Positions 23,713-34,584 of a stretch of DNA of 64,000 nt are shown piece after piece (the stretch's first letter is position 1; the number at the start of each line of letters is the position of its first letter). A program made the translations under genes and the position numbers. The stretch is from Cavia porcellus (lineage: Eukaryota; Chordata; Mammalia; Rodentia; Caviidae), in the NCBI RefSeq assembly GCF_034190915.1, contig NW_026947496.1, positions 26,258,001 to 26,322,000 on the forward strand, given 5' to 3'. The notes beneath the pieces were generated by a model. The model ran no database searches, had not been told where the DNA came from, and saw only the letters and a list, made by a program, of their open reading frames with translations.

Positions 23713-25860
23713 AGTTAGTGATGCAGAAGCGATGGCTTTGCTGCTGCAACCTTTTTGATGCTGTGTGGAAAACTTGCCTAGGAGTAAGCTAACACATGGA
23801 GGAAGAATGAACTGGAGATATCTAGAGTGAGAGATGTATAGTAGAAATCCAGCTATCTATCATTTGACATTTACAGTCCTTCAATAGTTCCTTTAGTGTC
23901 CTATCCATTTTATGTTTAGGTTTCTGCCAATTACAATAGAAGCTATTCTTAGCAAAATGACTAAAATGAGAAAAGAAATGAATGCCAAACAATTTTAAAA
24001 ATTAGTTACGACAGCAGAAAGCAAGATCTTTGATTTAAGGTTGTTTAATAAATGCTAGGCCACCATGCATTAATATCACAAATTCTAACTTACATCTTGT
24101 TGAGTATATCACCATCAGCCACAAACTCCAAGGGAGAATAAAAAAATAAATAAATTTCGAGCAATATGGTCAGACACAATTAGTATGGTTATTATAGAGG
24201 AATGCTATAGAAAACTAGCCAATAGATATAAAAAAGAAAGAAAATATCTAGAGGTAATGGTATTGGGTGTAGCTTCCTAAAAGGAGAAAAGTCATAGGGA
24301 ACAAAGAATGTAGTGTAACAGACTTCAGGAAATACTTCTGAAATGCTAAAGAAAACGGATATTAGTTACATTATTTTTGAGGAAGAGATGAAAATTCTGC
24401 AAATTAGTTAACTTGCTGTGGATAAGTTGGAATCAGACAATGCTTAAAATCAGTCATATTTTTCAGTTTGTCCGTAAATAGAGTCTTACAAGATTTGTTT
24501 CTCTTTGAATCCCATTTCTAAGGTCTACTTTGTGCACGAGACAATTTCTTAATTATTCCTGCAGCTAATCATTATTCTAATTTGGCTAGCTTTCATTCTT
24601 TGAAGCTCAGGCAAGTGCATAGAATTAAGATAACAAAGAATACTTCTTCAAAGACGGTCACACGTCAGTATCACTGTAAGAAATGCCCATGGCAGCACTG
24701 TCAGAATGGCACACTTATTAACCCTTGCCTGGAGGAGGTGTGAAAATTAAAAAAAAAAAAAAAATAGTTAACCGGAGCTCCTACTTAAGACAATAAAACA
24801 AGGTACTGAAAGACTCTAATTGCATCTTTTTGTTGTCTCAGGTTGAAGCTTTTTCATAAGGAAAAAACTTTTAAAACCTCAAATAAATACAATATGATAT
24901 GGTGGTTTTCAAGTGGAATTTTGAAGAAAAGGATTCCAAATGCCTGATGTTTACAGAGATGTCCAGAGCAATAATTTAAGGGATTTTATTGTACCCCCTG
25001 CAGTCACAACAGCATGTACCAAATCCTCTCCACATGCCTTCTTTTAGTGTCCTTGAAAACATCTAACTTTCAACTCCATATTTCTTTTTTATCTAATTGC
25101 TCTGCTTACTCAAAATTTCTTTTACCTCATCACTTTGGCAAAGCCCATTATGGTCTTTCCAGGGTGATTTCTACATTTAATCTTGGTTCCTGCTGCTAAG
25201 TGACTCATTCCCTGAGAAGTTTTTTGTTTTGAATCTCAACAGTTTACTTATGGAGCTCTGTTATCCAACCAGGCCATTTCCCAGTCTCCTCATCATTCTT
25301 TGGATGTGATCGGCTGCTTTTGAGTCTGGCAGTTCAACTCTTGGTCCAGGTGGGGATGGGTAAGAAGACAAAAGCCTTCTGCAATAAAGTTTTGTGAAAG
25401 AATTTATCCTTCTAAATTATGTGCACATGGTGAGCAAGACGTGTGACATAGCTAGTCTTGTTTAGCTCCTGCTAATCAGCAGGGAAAATTTGCCTGCATT
25501 TCATGCACAGAGATTCAAAATTGTCCCTATATACTGCATTTCTCCTAACACAACCATTGTAAAAATGCTTTAGAGATAGGATGCTGCTAACCTTGTATCA
25601 ACTCCATCTGAGCCATACCCAATGGTTCTGTTAAAGCCTACTTGATGACTTTAGAGTCCACAAGGCAATGATCAAGGTCAGGGGTCTGGTCTGCCTGGCT
25701 GTGATAGCTATCTGTAATATATAATATTTGGACAAATTTCTTTATTTATTTCTCAGTTTTCTAATTTTTGCATTGTATATGCTTCTTATCTGTCTTGTGA
25801 TATATTAAGGAAGCTTAAGTGAATTTACAAATCTGAAATAGTTAGAAGAGTACTGTTAAG
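23713..25860. other. Non-coding; A16-17 run at about 24,750
   Basis: Apart from the poly-A run I see no defined element. The 25,000-25,210 stretch is pyrimidine-rich and might be a short antisense L2 piece, but the match is too weak to call. Confidence 0.4.
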
Positions 25861-25864
25861 ACAG

Positions 25865-26560
25865 AAAAGCATGATACTTTTCCTTCCTGACTTATGAGTC
25901 CTGGTCAACACCCAATAACAAAAGCCAGGCTGACAAGAGAAAAGTAAAGCAAATTTAATGTATCACAGATTTTTATATGACATGGGAAGCCTTCAGAAAG
26001 AATATTCAAAAATACAGAAAAAACTAGCTGATCTTACACTTAGGTTCAATGAAGCAGGAACAGCGGTGCAGACATATGATTAGACAAAAAGGCATGGGAT
26101 GATCTAATGCTATGTGAGAAAATCCAGCAAGGTCTGTCTGCGTGGGTTATTGTTAACTTTTCTATTCTGGCATTTTTCCTTTCAAGTTGTGAGTCAGGAC
26201 CCCTTCCAGAGTTAGGGGAATCCTTATGACTAACTATCAAACAAGGTAGGTCAGAAAGTGTTTTTATGTTCAGCTCTTACACACAAAGAAAAGAATTTTG
26301 TTTTTTAGAACTTATAGCTGGTGTTAGGGAAAGTCTACTTTCTATTACCCTTCAACCTTGTAAAAGGAGAATTCTAATATCTATGACTTCCTTTCAGCAG
26401 AATGGGAGGAAAAACCACAAAAGCAAAGAAGTAAGTCAGATAATGTTTGCTTTCAAAGATGTGTCTGATGTCCCCAACCTTCTTAATTTTAACCCTGATT
26501 TCTCAAACTGGGGAGCAGTCTCCCATACCATACTCTTCTAAACAAATATTTGCATTAGCA
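25865..26560. repeat. Possible LTR-like repeat, unclassified
   Basis: 'aagtaaagcaaatttaatgtatcacag' at the left, and a mixed-composition block of about 0.6 kb, read like an antisense LTR. I find no TG...CA pair with a target duplication, and no family name is supported. Confidence 0.25.
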
Positions 26561-26861
26561 TAATGATAGCTGTCTGTGACTATCAGTAGCTGTGTTGAGG
26601 AAATACAGGAAGCAACCTTGGTGGTTTAGTCACTTGGTGGACAAATAGTGAAGTGTATTCATGTGTGTCAGGGTATCAACAGGTAACTTTTGCTCACCTT
26701 ATGCATCATATTGCATTTTTATGTACTTATAATTTGTTTTATAAGATATTTACTTTTTGATTTTTCTTGTAGAATTACCCCAGTTCAGTTCAGTACCATG
26801 TCACATGAAAATCTGCTTTTACAACTTTGGGAGAATGGTGAAAGTGAATAACCAGGTGATA

Positions 26862-26923
26862 ATCTAAGTCATCACTGGTAGCTGAGCCCAGTGATGGGCT
26901 CAGCTACCAGTGATGACTTAGAT
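26862..26923. repeat. Perfect palindromic hairpin, 29-bp arms, 4-nt loop
   Basis: The left arm 26,862-26,890 starts ATCTAAGTCATCACTGGTAG and ends with CTGAGCCCA. The right arm 26,895-26,923 is its exact reverse complement. The loop is GTGA (26,891-26,894). No mismatch occurs in 29 bp, then pairing breaks down in the flanks. It is not a known MADE1-like MITE. Confidence 0.97.
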
Positions 26924-27033
26924 CATGTTAACCAAAAAAGTGACACCACGCAAGATGAAGATACAGCAGTAGACAAGTAAAGAATCGAAACTTTGAGGTG
27001 ACAAAGAAAACTAATATAAGTAAATATCTCAAA

Positions 27034-27188
27034 GCTGAGCTTGGCACAACTCAAACTCCAGTACTCTGGATGCTGAGGCAGGAGGATCACTGTGAGGTCA
27101 ATGCCAGCTGGGCTGCAAAGTGAGTTCAAGATCATTCTGAACTTCACAGTGAAACCCTGTTTCAAAAAGACACATAAATAAATAAATA
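27034..27188 (+). mobile_element. B1 SINE (sense), inserted near the piggyBac relic
   Basis: 'ccagtactctggatgctgaggcaggaggatcactgtgagg' is the 7SL-derived 5' half. 'ctgggctgcaaagtgagttcaagatcattctgaacttcacagtgaaaccctgtttc' contains the internal duplication of rodent B1. The tail is A-rich (ATAA)n. It separates the piggyBac region from sequence to its left. Confidence 0.9.
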
Positions 27189-27429
27189 TTTGACTATTGA
27201 AACAATCCAACCTAAGATATAACTTGAATGTTAGGTGACTCTTAGTGTTGGATGGAATTTTAACACAAAGATTCACTGCTGAAAGTGGTTTGTAGTGGAC
27301 TATATCCTACAAAATGTTGTGAATTACAATAATGATGAGATATAAGGAAAACGTCTTACATGACCCAATAGTAAAACTCAAAAATATTATTCATCGGATT
27401 TCAACATTCTAATCCTCAGAATCTAAAAG

Positions 27430-27960
27430 ATTTATTGAGAAGTAACAGATGTGAGGTTGAAATGTTTAGAACAACAGTGATATTCGAGAGATTTGGTTTC
27501 TTTTAAAATTGACTACATTTTGATGACACCACCAAGGAAGACAAACGCCAAGGACTTGGCTGCTATTTGTTCATTTTTTGAAAACTGGGTTCTGAATTGT
27601 CAAGCAACCATCCAAATATGTGATGATTGACAAACAACTTGCATCATTCTGTGGTCCTTGAAGGTGTTGACAAGATATGCCAAATAAGTCTTCTAAATAT
27701 AGTATAAAATGTATGACTTGGTAGACACAAAGACATTGTACATTCTGAATTTACAAATTTATCATGAAACTCAGCCATAAGGTATTTATTTGTGCAGAAA
27801 CAAACAAACAAACAAAAAAAAAGTGACCTTCTAAACAGACTTGTTTATAGAAACTATTTCAAAAAGTAACCGAAATGTCACTTTGACAATCATTTCTCCA
27901 GTAGAACATCAGGTGCCCAGCAATTATTCAAGAGAACAAGGCAGTGACTACTGAAAAAGT
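27430..27960 (+). pseudogene. Decayed piggyBac-superfamily transposase (DDD domain)
   Basis: Conceptual translation with frame changes gives the piggyBac DDE/D block in the correct order. MFRTTVIFERFGFF, two stops, then LHFDDTTKEDKR (27,462-27,549) corresponds to the 'TTM..RF..LLR.LRFDD...R..R' motif. AKDLAAICSFFENWVLNC (about 27,548-27,601) corresponds to the 'DKLA.IR..FE.F..NC' segment. YVMIDKQLASFCG (27,617-27,655) contains the first catalytic Asp position. QDMPNKSSKYSIK (about 27,670-27,708) corresponds to 'Y.P.KP.KYGIK'. DTKTLYILNLQIY (27,724-27,762) contains the second Asp. ETISKSNRNVT then FDNHFSS (27,850-27,900) contains the third Asp in the DN.F.S motif. Several frameshifts and in-frame stops show it is a fossil. 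The N-terminus and the Cys-rich C-terminal tail are not recognisable, and no TTAA-bounded terminal repeats were found. It is not one of the domesticated PGBD genes, since no long frame survives. Confidence 0.85.
27788..27822. repeat. (CAAA)n / A-rich microsatellite within the piggyBac relic
   Basis: A run of AAAC/CAAA repeats followed by nine As. It interrupts the transposase similarity between the second and third catalytic positions and is likely a later expansion. Confidence 0.85.
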
Positions 27961-28009
27961 GTTGGAAATTCACATTAGAGAAATGTATAGTATAATTTTT
28001 GGATTTCAG

Positions 28010-28700
28010 AGAGTCATAACATTGGCCAGCAGAGATAACTGAAGTAAATATTATTTTGGGGGCACACTTTTATTTGCACTTTCATTGTACTTCACATAGA
28101 AATTTATTTTTATTGTTTTTTTAGATTTAAAAAAAAAACAAGCCAACAGTTGATTTAAGACTGCTAATGTTTATTCTAAACACTCAGTATATATTTGAGA
28201 TTTTATTTTATTGGTATTTTATTTTCCTGCTAAGTTCACATTGTATAATATAATAGGCTCCTAATAAAACAGAAAAACAAGAGAGGTACCACGTATTGCC
28301 TGCTGAATGGGAATGGAAAGCTAAGCATACATTTTGTCCGAGTAGGCAAGACTTGTGTAAGAAACATGCTGTCATCACATGTGGAGACTGTCTTAGGGGT
28401 GATAATTGAAGCAAAGGTTATTTCCGCAGTAGTTTAACCTTCATTTTCATTGTATTTCACCTAAGGATTTACTTCTGCTGCTATTTTTTCAGATCTTGTT
28501 AGCAATTAAACAGTTGATGTTACATTTATTGTAAACACTAATTGCATATTAAAAATGTAATGTTTTATTTTATTCCTGTTTTATTTTCCTATTAAGTACA
28601 TATTGTTTAACATAATAAACTTCATAAAATTAAACATTTCATTGGTAGAGATACTGCTAAAAGTAAACTTGGGCATTGCGTTCTCTCAAAATGCACCTTT
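28010..28700 (-). repeat. Unidentified repeat with ~365-bp internal tandem unit (left, inverted copy)
   Basis: Two diverged units follow each other. TTCATTGTACTTCAC at 28,081 recurs as TTCATTGTATTTCAC at 28,446, CAACAGTTGAT at 28,145 recurs as AACAGTTGATG at about 28,508, and 'ttttattttattggtattttattttcctgctaagt' at 28,201 recurs as 'ttttattttattcctgttttattttcctattaagt' at about 28,564. The period is therefore about 363-365 bp. The reverse complement aligns with 31,990-32,581. AATAAA-like strings recur, but no TG...CA pair or A/B box is seen. The family is unknown to me. Confidence 0.8.
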
Positions 28701-29507
28701 CTAAAATGTACTGTGATGTCCCTTATTAATCTAAACTTCTGCCTAGCAGGATCACTAGGAACATGGAAAGGTGCTGGTGGGAAGGGGGAAATGGGAAGTT
28801 GAGGAAAGTTAAAAGGAAGAATAGATATAAGCAAAGCATGATGTCTGCAGATATGAAAATATTAAAATGAAATCTATTTTTACACTTAAAAGTAAAAAAA
28901 AATATGATTTTGAGATTTCATTAGCTAATAAGCTAGAAAAATCTAGCCATTTTTAAGTTGTTTGTTTAATCATAATCTGAAAATTCACTTTTCTTGTGTA
29001 TGGTAACAAAGCAATAGATTGTGGGGATCAGCATATGGACATCTTTACAAGTCACTATTCACCCCACACATACTGAAAATGCTGATTAAAGTTCCAAAAG
29101 TTCCAAATGTAAAAGCACAAGTAAGTAGAAAATCTAGCTAGAATTATAATAGTACGTACAGCTGCAATTAAAAAGTGCAGGTCCCTCAAAGGCGAAGCTC
29201 ATGTATTCGATCACCCTGCTGACATGGATACAGAACTAAAATGCTTGTAAGATATTTTTAGATTACTCAACCAGTGAATCTTTGTATGTCACATATTATT
29301 TTATCAGTATGAAGGAACAATATTTTTCTATCCATGGCTTGTACTTTTGTCAAAACTAAATCTTTAGTCCCAAGTGAGATGTATGTTTAATAACCAATTG
29401 CCATTTTTACCCTTAGCTGAAAAACAAAAAGGAAACATTAGAAATATTGAGATGGCATAAATGGATCATTTGAGGGTATGGATAAATTTATTTTATTACT
29501 AGTCTGG
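28701..29507. other. AT-rich non-coding, nothing assigned
   Basis: It includes 'ggtgctggtgggaagggggaaatggg' (28,770-28,795), a purine-rich patch. No recognised repeat or gene. Confidence 0.4.
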
Positions 29508-29587
29508 GAGTGCAGCCCAGGAGTAGAATACATGCTTAGCATGTTTAACAAAAATCAGGCCCTATATTTGTTTTGATTTTTAGCATA

Positions 29588-29588
<1 letters not shown>
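29508..29588 (+). mobile_element. ID-type SINE fragment (sense)
   Basis: 'tctgggagtgcagcccaggagtagaatacatgcttagcatg' keeps the ID 5' half, and a decayed B-box region follows ('caggccctatatttgttttgatttttagc'). It is directly followed by a (CA)n tract, a common fate of SINE tails. Confidence 0.65.
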
Positions 29589-29629
<41 letters not shown>

Positions 29630-29630
29630 C
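29589..29630. repeat. (CA)n microsatellite
   Basis: About 20 uninterrupted CA units, directly 3' of the ID fragment. Confidence 0.97.
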
Positions 29631-30086
29631 ACATACCCATAAAGTAAGTCACGCTTATCACTAATAATGCTGATGAATGTTACATTTTAGTGGCCTCCAA
29701 TGAATCATTTCCTTTTGGATATTTTGAGTTTTGACTTTGTTCAGTTGTCACTCAAAGAAAAAGGAATACAAAGAAAGTTCACACACTTATATTACCCATT
29801 GTGATACAAAGATGTCGGGCACAACAGCCACCCAAGATTGGTGGTAGTGGTCTGCCATACTGGTCTCCAGTGACCACTGTAGGGTGCTTCTCTTTAAAAC
29901 TGTCAAAAGGATAAGTCAGAGATTATCATCAGTCTCATTAATTTAAGCTTCCACTGGAGCCTATGCACAAAGATTTTGAATGTGGCCTATATGCAGGATT
30001 CATGACCTTACTTTTGAGCAGGGATCTTAGCAAGGGATAACATCTCATGTAAGTTCAATGTCCCTAAGAACTAGTGTTTCCATTAC

Positions 30087-30440
30087 TGTCTTAGCTACAT
30101 TTTACTTATCACTGAGATACAATTCTGATGCCCAAAAGTAAGGAAGGAAACATTTCTTTCTTACAGTTCTTGGAGGTTTCAGTCCATACTCAGCTGGCCC
30201 CAAGGCAAGATGGCATGGAGGAGCCACAGTTCATGGCAACTGCAAAGTGCAAGAAGACATCATTAAAAGAGCAAGACACAGCTTATTTCCACCTTTACAT
30301 CATATCCTGGCTCCACCTCTGGGCAGGTGAAACACTGACACCACCAATCCAAACGCTAGACAATGAAGCAATCACAAATGCTAGTTTTGGTTCAGTCCAT
30401 AATTAATGAGGTTTGGGAGCCACTGACATAAATCATGACA
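30087..30440 (-). mobile_element. MaLR solo LTR with perfect 5-bp target duplication
   Basis: Same family and same orientation as 9,260-9,571. On the minus strand it begins TGTCATGATTTATGTC and ends AGCTAAGACA. ATTAC flanks it exactly at 30,082-30,086 and 30,441-30,445. It is 354 bp, with extra sequence at about 30,200-30,280 compared with the first copy. The poly-A signal region is mutated. No internal retroviral sequence adjoins, so it is a solo LTR. Confidence 0.92.
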
Positions 30441-30445
30441 ATTAC

Positions 30446-31985
30446 TATATGAAGATGAAGTGAACCACATCCGAGCTAATACTGCAGTAAGAATGAAAAG
30501 GTCACGGTGAATGTACACTTGTGTCTGGTATTCTCATTATAGACTGAGTGGTTGTAGCACTAATTTTCTATTAATTGTAGTTAACAGAAAAAATTTTTGT
30601 TGATTGGTGTGAGTGAATTTTTATCAACAAGTGTAGTGAGTTTTTAAATCCCTTTTTTATAAAATATTCTTGAAAAATAACAATGAAGGATTAGCCTGGG
30701 TGATTATAGGATGTCTTTAATTTGCTGCAGGTGACTTTGTTTTTATACATGGCATTTTCCTGGGTCGTATCATAAAAACCCCCATCTTGTTTGGTACACT
30801 TTAAGTTCAGATATGAAAAAAAAAAGTAAGGAATGTTTTGCATCTTGGTTTCCATCTATCACTGCTATTGTATGTTAAGAGAACAAATTCTTATTTTAAT
30901 TGAAGGATAATCTAAAAGTATAAAATATAAAAGGAAAAAAATCTTTTTTTGAGGGTGAAAAACTGTGACAAGTTCAACTATTTTCTATATTTTCCTTCAA
31001 GACTTTATAAAAATCTGAAATAGGTACGGTACAGTTGGGGTGGCATATAAGAACTTTTGAACTTATGTTCATCTTGGCAACATTAAGCATCAGCTGGGAC
31101 CAATAAAAGACTCTAACGTGTTATATCATCTGTATTTTGGTTTTACTGCAGTCAGAAAGCAAGATTTTGCTGGTCACGTAGATCTTCTCATGATCACACT
31201 GGTTTCCAAAGGGAAATTTCCCAGCAAGTGTTACTTAGGCTTTCTCCATTACTCTCACTTTAAGAAGTATGATATGGACCCTTCCATCATTTGGGGCTGG
31301 AGGGTGGGTGTACTGGGACATTTCTTACTTTGGAAACCACTGGGCAGGTGGCCCTGGTGTGTGGTGGAAGAGAATGGGAGAGAGCAAGGTGGGAAGGTCT
31401 AGTTTGCAGAGTCTGCTGATTTTGTATAGAGTAAATATATGTTATTTCCATCTTGGATCATTTTAAGCTACCAACAAGTTGACAGTACTAAATACAAGGA
31501 TTTATTATTGCTGTTGTGGTCATTGTTTTATTGTTGCTGTTGTTTGCTGGTTTTTTCACCAAATCTGGTGATTGATACTATGTCACAGAGAATAAAGCTT
31601 TCTCTCACTTTAGAGCATGAATATTTTACTCAAAATACATTCTGTTACCCCACAAATCTTAAAAAACAAAATGTAGTGTCTCTGATCACAGCTGTGGAGG
31701 AAGAACCAGACCCATGAAAAACAATGAAAGGACTTTTTCTCTGCAAATGCTTAGGTAGGAGTACATGTTGAACTGGGTGTACTGGCTGTACAGAAACGGT
31801 GGCATGTTAAACTAGGCCTGTGCACTTCATTCCCTTTGGGATTTTAATTGAGAGGTGCAGGGGAAATTCAGCAATCATTGCTGAAGGTTCAAAAGGCAGA
31901 GAAGTCATGAGGCAGGTGTTGAATCTTTTAGAAAGTATGGCAGACTGAGGCTAGGAATGTAAACAAACTCAGAAAGAAACTCAGA
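30446..31985. other. Non-coding; A-rich runs, no repeat recognised
   Basis: A9-10 runs at about 30,817 and 30,930. Overlapping frames of 65-94 codons at 31,118-31,717 carry no motif. A balanced-composition patch lies at 31,285-31,400. Confidence 0.4.
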
Positions 31986-31989
31986 GACA

Positions 31990-32579
31990 TTAAGCTGCCC
32001 GTTCTCCTTTAGCAGAGATAGACAGGTAGAGCTGTGAGGTTCCTTAATTGTATGAATTATATTATATTAAACACTATGTACTTAATGGGAAAAATATTGT
32101 TAACATAAATTATTAAATTTTAATATGTGGTGAGTGTTCGGGATAAACATCAGCATTTTGACATCAACTGTTTATTTGCTTTCCAGTTCGAAAAAATAAC
32201 ATCAGAAATGCATTCCCATATGAACTACAATGAAATTACAAGTAAAGTTACCACATAAATAATCTTCGTTTCAGTTATCACCGCTGAGAGTCTTCACTGT
32301 GACAACAGCACATTCCGTACCCAAGCCTCACTCCCACTGGCAGCACTAGTGCTGGGCTATCCATTCCTGTTTGGCAGGCCATGCTGGTCACACCTCCTGT
32401 CTCTGCTTTGTCAGGAGCCTCCTTATTCTATCATACAATGTGCAATTACCAGGAAAATGAAATTTAAATATGAATAAAATAAAGTAAAATCTAAAATATA
32501 CTGTTTAGAATAAACATCAGTATTCCTAAACCACCTGTTGATTTGTTTTCTAAATCTAAAAAATAACAACAGAAATATG

Positions 32580-32581
<2 letters not shown>
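31990..32581 (+). repeat. Unidentified repeat with ~365-bp internal tandem unit (right copy)
   Basis: GGATAAACATCAGCATTTTG at 32,141 recurs as GAATAAACATCAGTATTCC at about 32,509, and the following 'caactgtttatttgctttccagttcgaaaaaataacatcagaaat' recurs as 'cacctgttgatttgttttctaaatctaaaaaataacaacagaaat'. GTTTAGAATAAACAT at 32,504-32,518 is the exact reverse complement of 28,167-28,181, and longer similarity extends through 'gtacttaatgggaaaa' and 'catacaatgtgcaattaccaggaaaat'. The second unit is cut off by the (TA)n block. Confidence 0.8.

Positions 32582-32652
<71 letters not shown>
32582..32652. repeat. Compound (TA)n-(GA)n microsatellite
   Basis: About 22 TA units followed without a break by about 14 GA units. 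It makes the poly-(YI)/(SL) minus-strand frame, which is not a gene. Confidence 0.97.
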
Positions 32653-32654
<2 letters not shown>

Positions 32655-32769
32655 CCCAGGGAATGAGACCTAAGTCTAAATATAAACTTCACTCAATTTC
32701 ATATTGACTATATTCATGAATTGACTGATGATAATTTTATACACATTTTTTAGTTTGACTGTGGCTTGC

Positions 32770-32962
32770 ATTTTGTTATTGCTATACTGGGGACTGAACC
32801 AAGAAGCTTGAAACTAAGTTATGTCTGTCGCCCTGTTTTTATTTTGCATTGTGATACAGTCTCATTAAGATGCTAAGCTGCCCTAGCTGGTTTTGAATTT
32901 GTGATCCTCTTGCATCTCATTGCCAGATTGCTAGAATTATAGATACCTACCACTACACCTGG
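32770..32962 (-). mobile_element. B1-ID dimeric SINE (antisense)
   Basis: 'tatactggggactgaaccaagaagcttg' is the antisense ID B-box side. 'tattttgcattgtgatacagtctcattaagatgctaagctgccctagctggttttgaatttgtgatcctcttgcatctcattgcc' is the antisense 7SL-derived half. This arrangement is the B1-ID dimer of non-murine rodents. Confidence 0.85.
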
Positions 32963-33904
32963 TTTGTGCCTATATTTTAATCAAGTCTTTAATCAGTCAT
33001 GAGGTCAGTTGTAAAATTTTATGTTTTGTGGCATCATGTTAGTGGTCAAAGGTTTTCAGATTTCTGAACATTTAGGATTTTGGACTTTTGGATTGATGAT
33101 GATCAATGATCAATCTATATGCATTTGTAATCTACTTTTCCTCTCTGGTTCGATATATAAGTCCTGCTTCAATGGCACTGATTGGTTCCTGCTTACCTTG
33201 TCACATGGTAAAAGCCATGAAATGAAAACTTATTTCTTTTAGCTTTGGAGTAAAAATATGTTGTATTTCTCTCCAACCCAGATTTGACTGACAAAATATT
33301 TTATTTTCAAAAATTTATAAGTAATAAATGACAACTTGAAAGTAAAATAATAATTTCTACATAAAATACAATGAATGAAGATTTATTTTAATCACCTGCA
33401 GAGTAACAAAAGCCATTGTGATAGGTGGCAGGTGGCCCATGGGTATGCCGCTGCGGAGGTGTTTCCTGACTATATTGTGTTCCTAGGGAAGTGCTTCTCG
33501 TTTCCAACATGTTCCCAGAGAGCTATTTCCTCTCTAAAGTATTCCCTTTAAGTCTTCAGCCTTTCTGTTCCTATTATCTTCATTCACTCCAACTTTACTT
33601 AGAGAAACACTTTAAAGCAAAAAGGTTTAAAATGAGGGTTTTCCAAAGCATGGGGAAGTGGTACCCAAAGAGGCATGTGGGGTTCCTTCATCTGGCTTGA
33701 TGGGCATTCACAGCACATTTTCATTGTTCAAAGAACTTTTGTTTTTAAATTTTGTGGCTCCAAAGTGTTTCTATAAACTACAAAAAAGCGTGATGTGAGC
33801 CTATCCAAACACAGCACATCATTTGCATCTATTTCATAAAATATTTTTTGATCACATGCTATATTTTCAGGTTGCCTTTCTTTTTCTGGAACTACCTTTA
33901 ATTT
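32963..33904. other. Non-coding, nothing assigned
   Basis: Frames of about 70 codons (33,021-33,242 and 33,491-33,700) have no recognisable motif. No repeat recognised. Confidence 0.4.
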
Positions 33905-34200
33905 ACAAATTTAATGAAAGTTGTACATATTTGAGGTACACAACACAATACATATATATATATGCATGAATATAAAAATGATTGTTATAGTGAAGCTAAT
34001 TAACATAAATATCTCTTCACAGAGTTACCATTTGTGTGTGTGTGTGATCAGAGTACTAAATCAACTTTATAAGCAAATATCCAGGACATCATGGAATATT
34101 ATTAATTATAGTTACTAAACTATAGAACTTTAGACTTGTATATCCTGCAAAACTGAAACTCTATAGCTTTGAACAATTGTTTCCCCATCTCAGAAACTAC
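33905..34200 (-). mobile_element. L1 3'-UTR fragment (L1MA-like), antisense
   Basis: 'gttgtacatatttgaggtacacaacac' at the left, then 'ttaattatagttactaaactatagaactttagac' and 'cctgcaaaactgaaactctatagc...cattgtttccccatctc' is the complement of the L1 3' UTR in order (3' end on the left). Confidence 0.7.
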
Positions 34201-34584
34201 TATAATGGAACATTTCTTCTTCTGGAGTATTTATTTTAGCATGTTTTCAGATCAAATCTCTCTTACTAATAAGAACAGTGGTAGTAGGGAAGTAATTACT
34301 AAAAATGGCACAGTTAATTATTCAAGTGCTATTTGGAGAAAAACTTATTAATCAAGCAGTCTATGTGAGATAACTATATGGTAAATATTAAAGATAGTTG
34401 AATGTATAGTTGAAGGTATAGATCATGATCCTCTGCCTCATGGGGCAATCCTGTGGAGAGAACAAGGTTGTGCCCATCTATGCACAATAGAAATATAGGA
34501 AAATAATCTATGAGCAACAGTGATGAAATTCTGTGGGGACATATAGCAATTAAATAAAAAAATAGAAAAAAGCATAAAAGAATA

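Noticed and set aside
26923..27276. 117-codon minus-strand frame
   Set aside because: It is antisense to the B1 at 27,034-27,188 and starts next to the hairpin; no motif.
32423..32692. 89-codon minus-strand frame
   Set aside because: Largely translation of the (TA)n-(GA)n microsatellite and the unidentified repeat.
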